A DNA stretch of 7,791 nt from Bacteroidaceae bacterium (GCA_024695315.1 JAILIJ010000222.1:1-7791); one strand, 5' to 3'; positions 1-6,246 are shown, numbered from the stretch's first letter. Numbers and translations: made by a program. The notes: generated by a model not told the origin, from the sequence alone.

Positions 1-5
1 CACTC

Positions 6-46
6 AAAAAAATGATCGAGTTGCTATTTTGTAACAGCATCTCGAT
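6..46 (-). terminator. Intrinsic terminator of the leftward mini-unit
   Basis: On the minus strand, arms at 46-36 and 25-15 form an 11-bp stem (ATCGAG and TGCT segments with one A/A mismatch) with a 10-nt loop. A run of seven T follows (plus-strand A at 6-12). It lies 12 nt past the stop of the short ORF at 59-151, so it would close that leftward unit. The fold was judged by eye. Confidence 0.6.
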
Positions 47-58
47 GAAATATACTTT

Positions 59-151
59 TTAAGGGACGACTACGTAGACTTCATGCAGAAATATCACAAG
101 ATTTTGTGCATCTGCATTCTCTACATGAAATGTTGTATTATAAATGATCAT
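59..151 (-). pseudogene. Truncated DUF4286-like gene (30 codons)
   Basis: An ATG at 151 opens a 30-codon frame beginning MIIYNTTFHV and ending in TAA at 61-59. From memory, that opening resembles the conserved N-terminus of DUF4286, a family of small (about 100-residue) Bacteroidetes proteins of unknown function. Here the frame stops after HEVYVVVP, and I find no continuation of the family in any frame before the terminator at 6-46. A sigma-ABfr-type promoter lies just upstream (174-204). The simplest reading is a gene that lost its 3' two-thirds but kept promoter and terminator. A real 30-residue peptide, or a chance match, is possible. Confidence 0.42.
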
Positions 152-173
152 AATAATATATTTTTTGTGTCTG

Positions 174-204
174 CAAAGTTAGGATAAAAACTGTCAAAAG
201 CAAA
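174..204 (-). promoter_or_regulatory. Bacteroidetes-type promoter, leftward
   Basis: On the minus strand, TTTG (204-201), a 19-bp spacer and TAACTTTG (181-174) match the Bacteroidetes -33/-7 consensus. Transcription would start near 168 and reach the ATG at 151 after a short leader. The -33 box lies just past the terminator hairpin of the DUF4332 gene. Confidence 0.6.
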
Positions 205-234
205 AGAAAAGACACTATTAAAAGTGCCTTTTCT
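195..234 (-). terminator. Terminator of the DUF4332 gene
   Basis: Arms 234-223 and 216-205 pair over 12 positions around a 6-nt loop. In minus-strand RNA the only non-Watson-Crick pair is a G-U; on the plus strand the same position is an A/C mismatch. A T-rich tail (TTTGCTTTTG) follows. The hairpin lies 43 nt beyond the stop of the gene at 277-684. Confidence 0.7.
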
Positions 235-276
235 CGAAATCCTGAATTCTATTTTATGATTACAATTAATGGAATC

Positions 277-684
277 TTAATATTCCAATATAGGTGGAAG
301 AACCTTAGCCTGTTCAACCATCTTTTCTATTTCAGAGACCGCAGGTACGCGGTTGCATAGATTCTTCTGCTCATTAACCTCAACAAGCTTAGCGTGTAAG
401 TTAGCTGGTACACGATGCTTAAGTTCCTTAACAGTATCTACACCAGCAGCTTCAAGAAGTTCTGCAAACTGTCCAGCTATACCGTTGATACGGAATAGGT
501 CTGAATGGTTAGCCCATGTTAGGATAAGCTTTGGACTAATGCCTGTTTCTTCTGCTAAAGATTTGCGTCCGGCAGCAGTCTTTGCCTTTGCCAAATAATC
601 TTCTGTTGTCTTGATTCCAGCAGCTTCGAGTTTTGCAGCGTATGCAGGGCCTATACCCTCAACATCAATAATCTTGTATGCCAT
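277..684 (-). CDS. DUF4332 family helix-hairpin-helix protein
   Basis: This 135-residue cytoplasmic protein contains two helix-hairpin-helix-like units: VEGIGPAYAAKLEAAGI at about residues 8-24 and INGIAGQFAELLEAAGV at about 66-82. Each is followed by a helical segment. This layout is typical of DUF4332, whose members resemble the tandem HhH folds of DNA-binding proteins; no biochemical role is established that I know of. There is no signal peptide, membrane segment or catalytic motif. It forms its own unit, with a matched promoter at 803-835 giving a leader of roughly 110 nt and a terminator at 195-234. The ATG at 684 opens directly into the first HhH, so the start is probably right. Binding of nucleic acid is inference from the fold only. 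Confidence 0.85.
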   Translation of the reverse strand: MAYKIIDVEGIGPAYAAKLEAAGIKTTEDYLAKAKTAAGRKSLAEETGISPKLILTWANHSDLFRINGIAGQFAELLEAAGVDTVKELKHRVPANLHAKLVEVNEQKNLCNRVPAVSEIEKMVEQAKVLPPILEY

Positions 685-802
685 AATAAAAGTGATTTTT
701 GTTAATATTAAATTTAGTCATTAAGGATGTAGTACAGAAATCCATTTGCCATTTTGATAATAAATAGTGTTTTCATTTTATGGTTTTTCATACTCATCTG
801 TG

Positions 803-835
803 CAAATATAAATGTTTTATTTCTTATAAAGCAAA
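803..835 (-). promoter_or_regulatory. Promoter of the DUF4332 gene
   Basis: On the minus strand, TTTG (835-832), a 21-bp spacer and TATATTTG (810-803) match the Bacteroidetes sigma-ABfr consensus. Transcription would begin near 797 and run left. It is back-to-back with the esterase promoter at 854-861. Confidence 0.65.
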
Positions 836-853
836 TTTTTATTACTTTTTTTC

Positions 854-861
854 TACCTTTG
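854..861 (+). promoter_or_regulatory. -7 box of the esterase gene
   Basis: TACCTTTG is an exact TAnnTTTG match, 30 nt upstream of the ATG at 892. It predicts a transcript start near 868 and a leader of about 25 nt. No clear TTTG sits 19-21 bp upstream, where the plus strand reads GCAAATTT and overlaps the -33 box of the opposite promoter. Because the box lies downstream of the upstream in-frame codon at 754, it argues for translation starting at 892. Confidence 0.6.
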
Positions 862-891
862 TGGTCAACAAATACCAATATTATACTATCT

Positions 892-2202
892 ATGAATTTG
901 AAAATGCTTGTTGCAGCAATCCTTTTAGGTGGTGCTGCAAATCTTAATGCTCAGACATTTAATTTTTCTTTTGACGGTCGTGACAAGACAGCAACAAAGG
1001 TAAATGCTGAGGATTTTTTTACAAATGAGAAAGGTTACGGATATGATTTCCAGCATGTAATTGATGGTGCTAAGGCGGCTCAGACTGAGTCTTTTAAGTT
1101 GTCAGACGGAATATTTTATTTTTCTGTAAACGTGCCTGACGGAAATTATAAAGTTACCGTTACTCTCGGTTCTAAGAAGAAAAAGGCAAATACTACGGTT
1201 CGTGCTGAGTCACGTCGTCTTTTTGTGCAGAATGCTGATACCAAAAGAGGAGAGTTCAAGACCTTTTCTTTTATTGTAAATAAGCGTAACACAACAATCA
1301 ATCTTCCTGACGGCAAGACTGATAGGGTGCGTATCAAAAAGCGTGAGGAAAAAAAGCTGAACTGGGATGATAAGCTCACGATAGAAATCAATGGTGATGC
1401 TCCAGCATGCTCAAGTATTAAGATAGAACCAGCTAATGAAGTTCCAACACTCTGGCTATGTGGAAATTCTACTGTTGTTGACCAGGATTATGAGCCATGG
1501 GCAAGTTGGGGACAGATGATTACTCGTTGGTTCGACGATGGAGTTGCTGTGGCTAATTATGCGGAAAGTGGAGAGACAGCTACAAGTTTCATTGCGGCTG
1601 GTCGTCTTAAGAAGATTGTTTCACTCATGAAGAAAGGAGACTATATCTTTATGGAGTTTGGCCATAATGACCAGAAGGAGAAGCGTCCAGGCAGCGGAGC
1701 CTTCTATAATTATGCTTATGCCTTGAAGCAGTTTGTTGATGAAGCACGTGCCAAGGGGGTAACACCAATATTTGTAACTCCAACCCAGCGCCGCGCGTTT
1801 GACGATAATGGTAAGATTCGGGAAACACACGCTAACTATCCAGAGGCAATGCGATGGGTGGCAAAGGATTTGGGAGTGCAGCTTATCGAACTACACGATA
1901 TGACTCGTACTTTCTTTGAGACACTTGGCGTAGAGGATAGTAAGCGTTCGCTCGTGCATTATCCAGCACGTACTTACCCTAATCAGATGACTAAGTTTGA
2001 GGATAATACACACTTCAATCCATACGGAGCATACGAGATTTCTAAAATGATTGTTGAGGGAATGAAACAGCTAAATCTTCCTGTAGTATCTCATCTTAAG
2101 GCTGATTTCAAAACCTTTAATCCTGCTCAGCCAGATGACTGGAAAGCTTTCCATTGGAATGATGCGCCATTTATTGATGTGGTTAAACCGGACGGAAATT
2201 GA
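892..2202 (+). CDS. Secreted rhamnogalacturonan acetylesterase-like SGNH hydrolase
   Basis: This 436-residue exported esterase probably removes acetyl groups from rhamnogalacturonan I in pectin (CE12/YesT-like). Residues 1-20 form a signal peptide ending LNA before QTF. Residues about 21-180 form a beta-rich N-terminal domain, and about 184-400 an SGNH hydrolase domain. Visible blocks are GNSTV at 191-195 (Ser193 the likely nucleophile; GNS replaces the usual GDS), ESGETATSF around the oxyanion glycine (Gly227), GHND at 257-260 (Asn259), and DNTHF with Asp371 and His374. I prefer the ATG at 892 over the in-frame codon at 754, because it opens directly into the signal peptide and follows the promoter at 854-861. 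The gene appears to be transcribed alone; no polysaccharide-utilisation partner (SusC/D, lyase) is in the window. The exact substrate is family inference. Confidence 0.85.
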   Translation: MNLKMLVAAILLGGAANLNAQTFNFSFDGRDKTATKVNAEDFFTNEKGYGYDFQHVIDGAKAAQTESFKLSDGIFYFSVNVPDGNYKVTVTLGSKKKKANTTVRAESRRLFVQNADTKRGEFKTFSFIVNKRNTTINLPDGKTDRVRIKKREEKKLNWDDKLTIEINGDAPACSSIKIEPANEVPTLWLCGNSTVVDQDYEPWASWGQMITRWFDDGVAVANYAESGETATSFIAAGRLKKIVSLMKKGDYIFMEFGHNDQKEKRPGSGAFYNYAYALKQFVDEARAKGVTPIFVTPTQRRAFDDNGKIRETHANYPEAMRWVAKDLGVQLIELHDMTRTFFETLGVEDSKRSLVHYPARTYPNQMTKFEDNTHFNPYGAYEISKMIVEGMKQLNLPVVSHLKADFKTFNPAQPDDWKAFHWNDAPFIDVVKPDGN

Positions 2203-2250
2203 TTCATATAATTAAAGATTCTGAAATTTAGATTTTCTTATAAATTCAAT

Positions 2251-2289
2251 AAAATAATGGAGCTAACACACCGTTAGCTCCATTATTTT
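2251..2289. terminator. Bidirectional terminator between convergent genes
   Basis: A perfect 17-bp stem (arms 2251-2267 and 2273-2289) with a 5-nt loop (ACACC) sits between the stop codons of the esterase (2202) and the KamA-family gene (2339). The outer stem bases are AAAATAAT/ATTATTTT, so either strand ends in a T-rich stretch. It can serve both transcripts. Confidence 0.85.
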
Positions 2290-2338
2290 ATGGTTGTCTC
2301 TATAGAAATGATATGTAAATTATAGAAACCGAGTAAGC

Positions 2339-4444
2339 TTATTCATTTATGGAATTATCAGAAAAAGCAGCATCTAATAAAAGATTATCGAAAGAGTCTG
2401 TTTTGAACGAGAAGTCCGGATATCTGTAGAAAGGAAATCTGTGTTCCGTTTGACTCTGGGTATAGTTCCATACTGATGCGTAGTCATCTGGATCTTCGCC
2501 CATGCTTTCTAATTGTCGTAGATAAGACGCTATGGAACGACTTTCTACTATGTTCACCTTGCCAATATTTTTAAGAATTGGAGTGTGTAGACGGGTATGG
2601 TCGTGGTCGAAACGCAGGATTCTGTGTCCCTCGTCTGTGTATCCGATAAGTTTGAATGACATACTTTTACCTATAGCTGGCAGATTGAGTACGTTACGGT
2701 CGGTAGCGACGGCATGTAGTTTATGTGTCTGCATGTAGCATTTCAAAGCCGCGCCAGGATTTGAAGCCCCACGAATGGAAGTTGCCAGTACTTCGGCTTC
2801 TGATTCTGTAAGAACGGCCGTTCTTTTTTCTTCTTCACTTTCCTGGACAGATCTTGCGTTAGGTGCAAAGACAGCGCTGTTTTCCTCAAATCCCTTGACT
2901 GTAAATGTGTAATAGCCTAGTACTCCTATTTGGCCCAGCACTTCGCGTAGCTTCATAGTATGTCCGCGTCGTGATGCGGCTACATTGAAAACGAGCTGAT
3001 TATCAACGGTCCATCCGGCAGAAAGTAGTTTCTTAATACCTGCTTCAGCTTCAGGAGTAACTTCGAGAGGTGATTGAAAATGCGTCTGTATGACGAATTG
3101 CTGAACTCCAACTGACGAAGCTTTTTCCCTGAAATCGCGAAGTATTTCTATTAGTTCATCGTCAATACGCATAGGCAAGTAAGCTGGAAGCCTAGTCCCA
3201 AGTCTTACGCGTTGCAGTTCCGCATGTTTCTTTCCTTCAGGTCTCTCGGCATTTGACTTATGTTTTCGTGTTGCCATCTGATACACGGCATCAAGGATAT
3301 GCTTTAATGTTTTATTTCGACTCATAAGAGCGTCGCCGCCCGTAATAAGAATGTCACGTATCAACGGGTCATTCTCGAAATATTGCATTAGGCGTGACAG
3401 TTTTTTAGGCCATGAATCATGTGGCATTAACTGTGAGAATTCAAAGTTCAAACGCTGACTTTGAAAGCCATACATTCGTTGGCATGAAGCACAAAGTCCT
3501 CCGCATGCTCGTCCCATAGTGTCGGGAATGAGAATGGCAACTTCCGGGTATCTTCTATGTATGTTCTCGCCTTCGGGTACTATCCAGCCAGCAGCATTAG
3601 GTTTACCAGCCACAACTTTGTCTTCACGTTCCCATGCTTTGATATTCCCGAAATTGTTCACCAGTTCAGGAGAATAAAATATATAGCTACGTATAGAAGA
3701 ATCGTCATATCTGTTGGAAGGGTCGAGAAGTGACAGGTAGTATGGTGTTACGAAAAATGGAATCCCCTTTTTGCGTGCTGTACGTAGTAGGTACATAGTC
3801 TCTGCAGATAGAGTCTTTTTCATGAACAAGTTAATCTCTGTAGGATTTTTCAGAGCCATCTGCAGATGGAATCGCTCATCGTTCCACCATGCTTTCATCT
3901 GTTCATATTTCTCTTCGTAAGTCATGCCATCTGTAAAATGGAAACGGGAGCTATGTGAATGTTCCACTTTCTCCACCAGCAGGTGAAGCATTCGTTCTCT
4001 GTTTTCAGCGCGGATGTCCACTATTTCCTGGTCGAGTCCCGAAGGCCAACGTTCAATAAGATGTCGTATTTTCTTGTCCGACGGAACGGAATAGTTTTTC
4101 CCTGTAAGTTGTTGTAACTGTGCGAAAAGGTCAATATACAAATCTGTGCCCTGAGTAGGCTCAGCCTTGTGACAAAGGAACTTATAAAGATTAGCGATAC
4201 AATTTATTGTTATGTGCTCATCTCTTGACCATTCGTGAATACCCCTCCCTTCATTTTCAATCAATCTTTCGAACAAGTCTTTGGCTTCACAGTTGTTGAC
4301 TGTTGACAACCAATTGGCAAATGCTGTTTTAAAGGCTTGCTCGTCTTCTGCATCATCAGCCATTTTTTTGAGTTCAGGAAAGTTTTTCTCATAAACTAAT
4401 TCTAACTGCATCAGAGTTAATGATAATAGTGTTTTCTGTTTCAT
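2339..4444 (-). CDS. KamA-family radical SAM protein (lysine 2,3-aminomutase-like)
   Basis: This 701-residue cytoplasmic enzyme has the core of the PLP-dependent radical SAM aminomutases, which move an amino group from the alpha to the beta carbon of an amino acid. The iron-sulfur motif is CGGLCASC (Cys314, 318, 321), followed by Arg323. The SAM-binding GGDAL is at 369-373, TRLP at 417-420 and IQTHFQSP at 452-459. PAIGKS around Lys593 is my candidate for the PLP lysine. Classical LAM has about 416-470 residues; the difference here is mostly an extra N-terminal region of roughly 200 mainly helical residues with no motif I know. By eye, the LAM substrate aspartates (293 and 330 in the clostridial enzyme) are not conserved, so lysine may not be the substrate. 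No lysine-fermentation genes are adjacent. It is transcribed alone, convergent with the esterase. Confidence 0.85.
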   Translation of the reverse strand: MKQKTLLSLTLMQLELVYEKNFPELKKMADDAEDEQAFKTAFANWLSTVNNCEAKDLFERLIENEGRGIHEWSRDEHITINCIANLYKFLCHKAEPTQGTDLYIDLFAQLQQLTGKNYSVPSDKKIRHLIERWPSGLDQEIVDIRAENRERMLHLLVEKVEHSHSSRFHFTDGMTYEEKYEQMKAWWNDERFHLQMALKNPTEINLFMKKTLSAETMYLLRTARKKGIPFFVTPYYLSLLDPSNRYDDSSIRSYIFYSPELVNNFGNIKAWEREDKVVAGKPNAAGWIVPEGENIHRRYPEVAILIPDTMGRACGGLCASCQRMYGFQSQRLNFEFSQLMPHDSWPKKLSRLMQYFENDPLIRDILITGGDALMSRNKTLKHILDAVYQMATRKHKSNAERPEGKKHAELQRVRLGTRLPAYLPMRIDDELIEILRDFREKASSVGVQQFVIQTHFQSPLEVTPEAEAGIKKLLSAGWTVDNQLVFNVAASRRGHTMKLREVLGQIGVLGYYTFTVKGFEENSAVFAPNARSVQESEEEKRTAVLTESEAEVLATSIRGASNPGAALKCYMQTHKLHAVATDRNVLNLPAIGKSMSFKLIGYTDEGHRILRFDHDHTRLHTPILKNIGKVNIVESRSIASYLRQLESMGEDPDDYASVWNYTQSQTEHRFPFYRYPDFSFKTDSFDNLLLDAAFSDNSINE

Positions 4445-4651
4445 TTAATATCTGGTGTATTTAAAAATTAATAAATTCAAGAGTGGGGGGCAACGTTATA
4501 GAAGATATGAAAATCGTCAACGAAAACCAGTGTTTTTAGAACATTTTATTACGTTCATTCCAAAGATTCTTCTATGCCATATTTTTCAAATCATCATCAA
4601 AAATCCGGTGGTGTTTGAAAATGAAAAAATCCCGTATAGAAGCATCTGTTT

Positions 4652-4683
4652 CAAATATAGTCATTTTTTGACATATATCCAAA
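4652..4683 (-). promoter_or_regulatory. Promoter of the KamA-family gene
   Basis: On the minus strand, TTTG (4683-4680), a 20-bp spacer and TATATTTG (4659-4652) match the Bacteroidetes consensus. I found no other TAnnTTTG match between it and the ATG at 4444. It implies an untranslated leader of about 200 nt. Confidence 0.6.
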
Positions 4684-4804
4684 TTACGCTTCAGACCAGC
4701 TTTTTATTTTCTAATATTTTAACAAAATCTTTTCATATCGATAAGAAATTATGTAACGTCGTAAAATGATATAAAACAAGCCTTTTTTGAGGTTTTATCC
4801 ATAT

Positions 4805-4834
4805 TTTGAATAATTCGTAATAGCATTAGATTTG
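4805..4834 (+). promoter_or_regulatory. Rightward promoter interrupted just downstream by an IS
   Basis: TTTG (4805-4808), an 18-bp spacer and TAGATTTG (4827-4834) give a near-consensus Bacteroidetes promoter pointing right. The IS1182-family element begins at 4836, one base after the -7 box, so the predicted transcript start falls inside the left terminal repeat. The original target gene would lie beyond the right edge of the window. Confidence 0.5.
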
Positions 4835-4835
4835 T

Positions 4836-4868
4836 GAGGGTGTGTCAAAATAGGCACATCCTCTTTTT
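4836..4868 (+). repeat. Left terminal inverted repeat of IS1182-type element; inward terminator
   Basis: The 33 bases are the exact reverse complement of 7759-7791. The repeat also folds on itself: GAGGGTGTGTC (4836-4846) pairs with GGCACATCCTC (4853-4863) around the loop AAAATA, 11 pairs of which two are G-U, followed by five T. It is an intrinsic terminator for transcription entering from the left. The complementary strand has A/C mismatches at the wobble sites and no T tract, so outward transcripts should fold poorly. Confidence 0.85.
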
Positions 4869-4875
4869 GTATTCG

Positions 4876-4919
4876 CAATGGTGGCATAAAGTTCTATGCT
4901 GCCATTGTTGTGTTTTTTG
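4876..4919 (+). terminator. Second inward hairpin with T tract
   Basis: CAATGGTGGCATA (4876-4888) pairs with TATGCTGCCATTG (4895-4907) around a 6-nt loop: 13 pairs, two of them G-U on the plus strand, followed by TTGTGTTTTTT. On the minus strand the same positions are A/C mismatches. It overlaps the stop codon of the transposase (4896-4894) and would back up the terminator in the left repeat. A role in the transposase mRNA 3' end is an alternative. Confidence 0.6.
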
Positions 4920-5117
4920 CATGGTATGTCCTGCCTAAGCCCCATATTAGCTTATATGATACGAAAAATCCAGCAATGGTGCGCTTTTTCTCCCGTTTTC
5001 GGGCTATCGCAACCATTTTCTTGATGTCAAAAGCAATGGCGAAGAAGGCAAAGTCCATATTGACCTTGTCCTTTCCGAAGTGGCGGAATCGCTTGTATCC
5101 CATGTTGTATTTCATCT

Positions 5118-5125
5118 GACCGAAT
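5118..5125. repeat. Target-site duplication, left copy
   Basis: GACCGAAT directly abuts the left end of the inner element and is repeated at 6247-6254. Eight base pairs is the usual duplication length for IS256-family insertions. Confidence 0.9.
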
Positions 5126-5154
5126 GGGCTAATAGACATTTTGAGGGATGGAAT
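5126..5154 (+). repeat. Left terminal inverted repeat of the inner IS
   Basis: Its 29 bp match the reverse complement of 6218-6246 with one difference (third base G here, T at the other end). A core 26 bp (5129-5154) is identical. Confidence 0.9.
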
Positions 5155-5156
5155 CC

Positions 5157-5184
5157 TTGTAATCCATTGAAATACATATATTTG
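5157..5184 (+). promoter_or_regulatory. Promoter of the inner transposase
   Basis: TATATTTG (5177-5184) is an exact -7 box, ending 17 nt before the ATG at 5202. The best upstream element is TTG at 5157-5159, 17 bp away, which is shorter than the usual 19-21 bp spacing. The predicted leader is about 10 nt, which favours the ATG at 5202 as the natural start. Confidence 0.55.
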
Positions 5185-5238
5185 TGAAAATTATCATTGA
5201 TATGCTAAAAAAAATGCTTTTTTTGTGGTTCTACAAAT

Positions 5239-6126
5239 GTGGTCAGGAATGGCCTGAGAGGCCGTTTCCAATTGTATAAATGCAAGGATTGCGGGAGAAA
5301 GTTCAGAGGTGGGACTCGAATAGAAAAGTCGCAGGTCATCACGGATTACGTGGAGGGGAAGCAAACCTGCCGACAGTTGTCGGAGAAATATGGAGTTTCA
5401 TCCAGAACCATCAGCCGATATCTTTCCTCCATGCGCCATATCCAGAAGGTTTCCAAAGACCGGAACGTTGTAGTACAGATGGATACGACCTATTGGGGAC
5501 GAAATTTCGGCCTGATGGTCATCAAGGATGCCTTGAGGAACAAGGTTCTCTGGCGAAAGTATGTCACACATGAGACAATAGCCGACTATATGGAAGGCGT
5601 ACAATGGCTGAAAAGCCAGGATTTCAAGATTTATGGAGCAGTCATCGACGGAATACGCGGTCTGGCACAGGCGCTCCGGCCTTGTCCGGTACAGCTTTGT
5701 CAGTTCCACCAGATATTGACAGTACGGCACTATCTGACCCAAGAACCCGAGCTGGACGCATCCAGGACTCTACAGGGACTGATCTGCAATATCACAAAAA
5801 TGGACAAGGAGGTTTTTCTTAAGGCATTTATAGAATGGCACGAAAAGTACAAGGAGGTCATGAACGAACGTGTGCAAGACAGAAGAATCAAGAGAAAGAC
5901 TCCGCCATATATGCGTCCCAGACTGCGCAGCGCCTACTTGAGCGTCAAGCGGAACATGCCTCTCTTGTGGACTTTTCAGGATTTTCCTAATTTGGGAATT
6001 CCTAATACGAACAATGGCCTGGAGGGAATCTTTTCAGACATCAAGTCCAAACTGAGAGTTCATAGTGGAATCGGCAGAGAACTAAGGAAAAAGATCATTG
6101 ACGAGTACCTGTCAAGGCATTATTGA
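5239..6126 (+). CDS. IS256-like transposase, zinc-ribbon variant, frameshifted at N-terminus
   Basis: This DDE transposase of the inner element has, from the GTG at 5239, 295 residues: the second half of a zinc ribbon (CKDC, Cys15/18), a helix-turn-helix at about 40-63, Asp82 (QMDTTYWG), Asp137 (VIDGIRG), a C-x2-H motif typical of IS256/Mutator enzymes (Cys154, His157), and Glu262 (NGLEG). The catalytic set is complete. In the same frame upstream the DNA encodes KKCFFCGSTNVV, supplying the first CxxC of the ribbon, but a TAA at 5206-5208 blocks it. The ATG at 5202 is separated from this frame by one extra A in an A8 run (5207-5214). With seven A the product would be 307 residues starting MLKKCFFCG. 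So it is either slightly broken, expressed by slippage, or translated from GTG without half the ribbon. Confidence 0.85.
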   Translation: MVRNGLRGRFQLYKCKDCGRKFRGGTRIEKSQVITDYVEGKQTCRQLSEKYGVSSRTISRYLSSMRHIQKVSKDRNVVVQMDTTYWGRNFGLMVIKDALRNKVLWRKYVTHETIADYMEGVQWLKSQDFKIYGAVIDGIRGLAQALRPCPVQLCQFHQILTVRHYLTQEPELDASRTLQGLICNITKMDKEVFLKAFIEWHEKYKEVMNERVQDRRIKRKTPPYMRPRLRSAYLSVKRNMPLLWTFQDFPNLGIPNTNNGLEGIFSDIKSKLRVHSGIGRELRKKIIDEYLSRHY

Positions 6127-6128
6127 TC

Positions 6129-6181
6129 AAGTCCAAGGAGGCTCCTCCATGCCGGCGTGGAGGAGCCTCCATGGACTTTTT
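6129..6181 (+). terminator. Strong terminator of the inner transposase
   Basis: A near-perfect 50-nt hairpin (arms 6129-6153 and 6154-6178) starts 2 nt after the transposase stop codon. AAGTCCA and GGAGGCTCCTCC segments pair with their complements, with one A/A mismatch, one T-G pair and a GCCGGC centre that leaves only a small real loop. Five T (6177-6181) finish it. It should block transcripts from running out of the element to the right. Confidence 0.85.
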
Positions 6182-6204
6182 ATCCCTCATTTTGTCTATT
6201 AGAC
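6182..6204. repeat. Internal near-copy of the inner IS right end
   Basis: ATCCCTCA and GTCTATTAGAC around a 4-bp centre repeat the sequence at 6223-6245, 41 bp further right. Twenty of 23 positions match; the differences sit in the middle (TTTT against AAAT). The left end has no such copy. Confidence 0.75.
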
Positions 6205-6217
6205 TATTTTCCATTAC

Positions 6218-6246
6218 ATTCCATCCCTCAAAATGTCTATTAGACC
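6218..6246 (-). repeat. Right terminal inverted repeat of the inner IS
   Basis: This is the partner of 5126-5154 (28 of 29 positions). It contains the 11-bp odd palindrome GTCTATTAGAC (6235-6245), which the left end has with its outermost base altered. Confidence 0.9.

Larger units (their letters stand above)
4445..4835. other. Non-coding region, AT-rich
   Basis: These 391 bp hold the promoter of the KamA-family gene (4652-4683), a rightward promoter at the far right (4805-4834), and a weak hairpin at 4771-4798 (7-bp ATAAAAC/GTTTTAT stem). The only open frame (4455-4769, plus) is low-complexity and unconvincing. The KamA-family leader would be about 200 nt; I recognise no riboswitch or attenuator in it. 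Confidence 0.6.
5126..6246 (+). mobile_element. IS256-like insertion sequence, zinc-ribbon transposase type
   Basis: This is a complete 1121-bp element with terminal inverted repeats beginning GGGCTAATAGAC and GGTCTAATAGAC, flanked by the direct repeat GACCGAAT. It carries one rightward Mutator/IS256-superfamily transposase with an N-terminal zinc ribbon, its own promoter and a strong terminator. It inserted into the IS1182 transposase gene in the opposite orientation, at codon 481-482. The boundaries are well fixed, because excising the element plus one duplication copy restores the host frame exactly. Confidence 0.9.

Noticed and set aside
754..891. 46-codon upstream extension of the esterase frame
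   Set aside because: It is hydrophobic AT-rich sequence covering both promoters; the ATG at 892 opens straight into a normal signal peptide and follows the -7 box.
4455..4769. 104-codon plus-strand open frame in the intergenic region
   Set aside because: Composition is Lys/Ile/Phe-rich as expected from AT-rich DNA, no family resemblance, and the KamA-family promoter lies on the opposite strand within it.
4771..4798. Hairpin ATAAAAC/GTTTTAT as a terminator
   Set aside because: Only a 7-bp AT-rich stem with a 14-nt loop and no gene ending beside it; too weak to call.
4894..5139. Separate 81-residue minus-strand gene beginning MSISPFGQ
   Set aside because: Its first codons come from the inner IS terminal repeat; from FGQMKYN onward it is the severed C-terminus of the IS1182 transposase.
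5398..5742. 114-codon minus-strand frame inside the inner IS
   Set aside because: It is antisense to the transposase core and has no recognisable motif or promoter.
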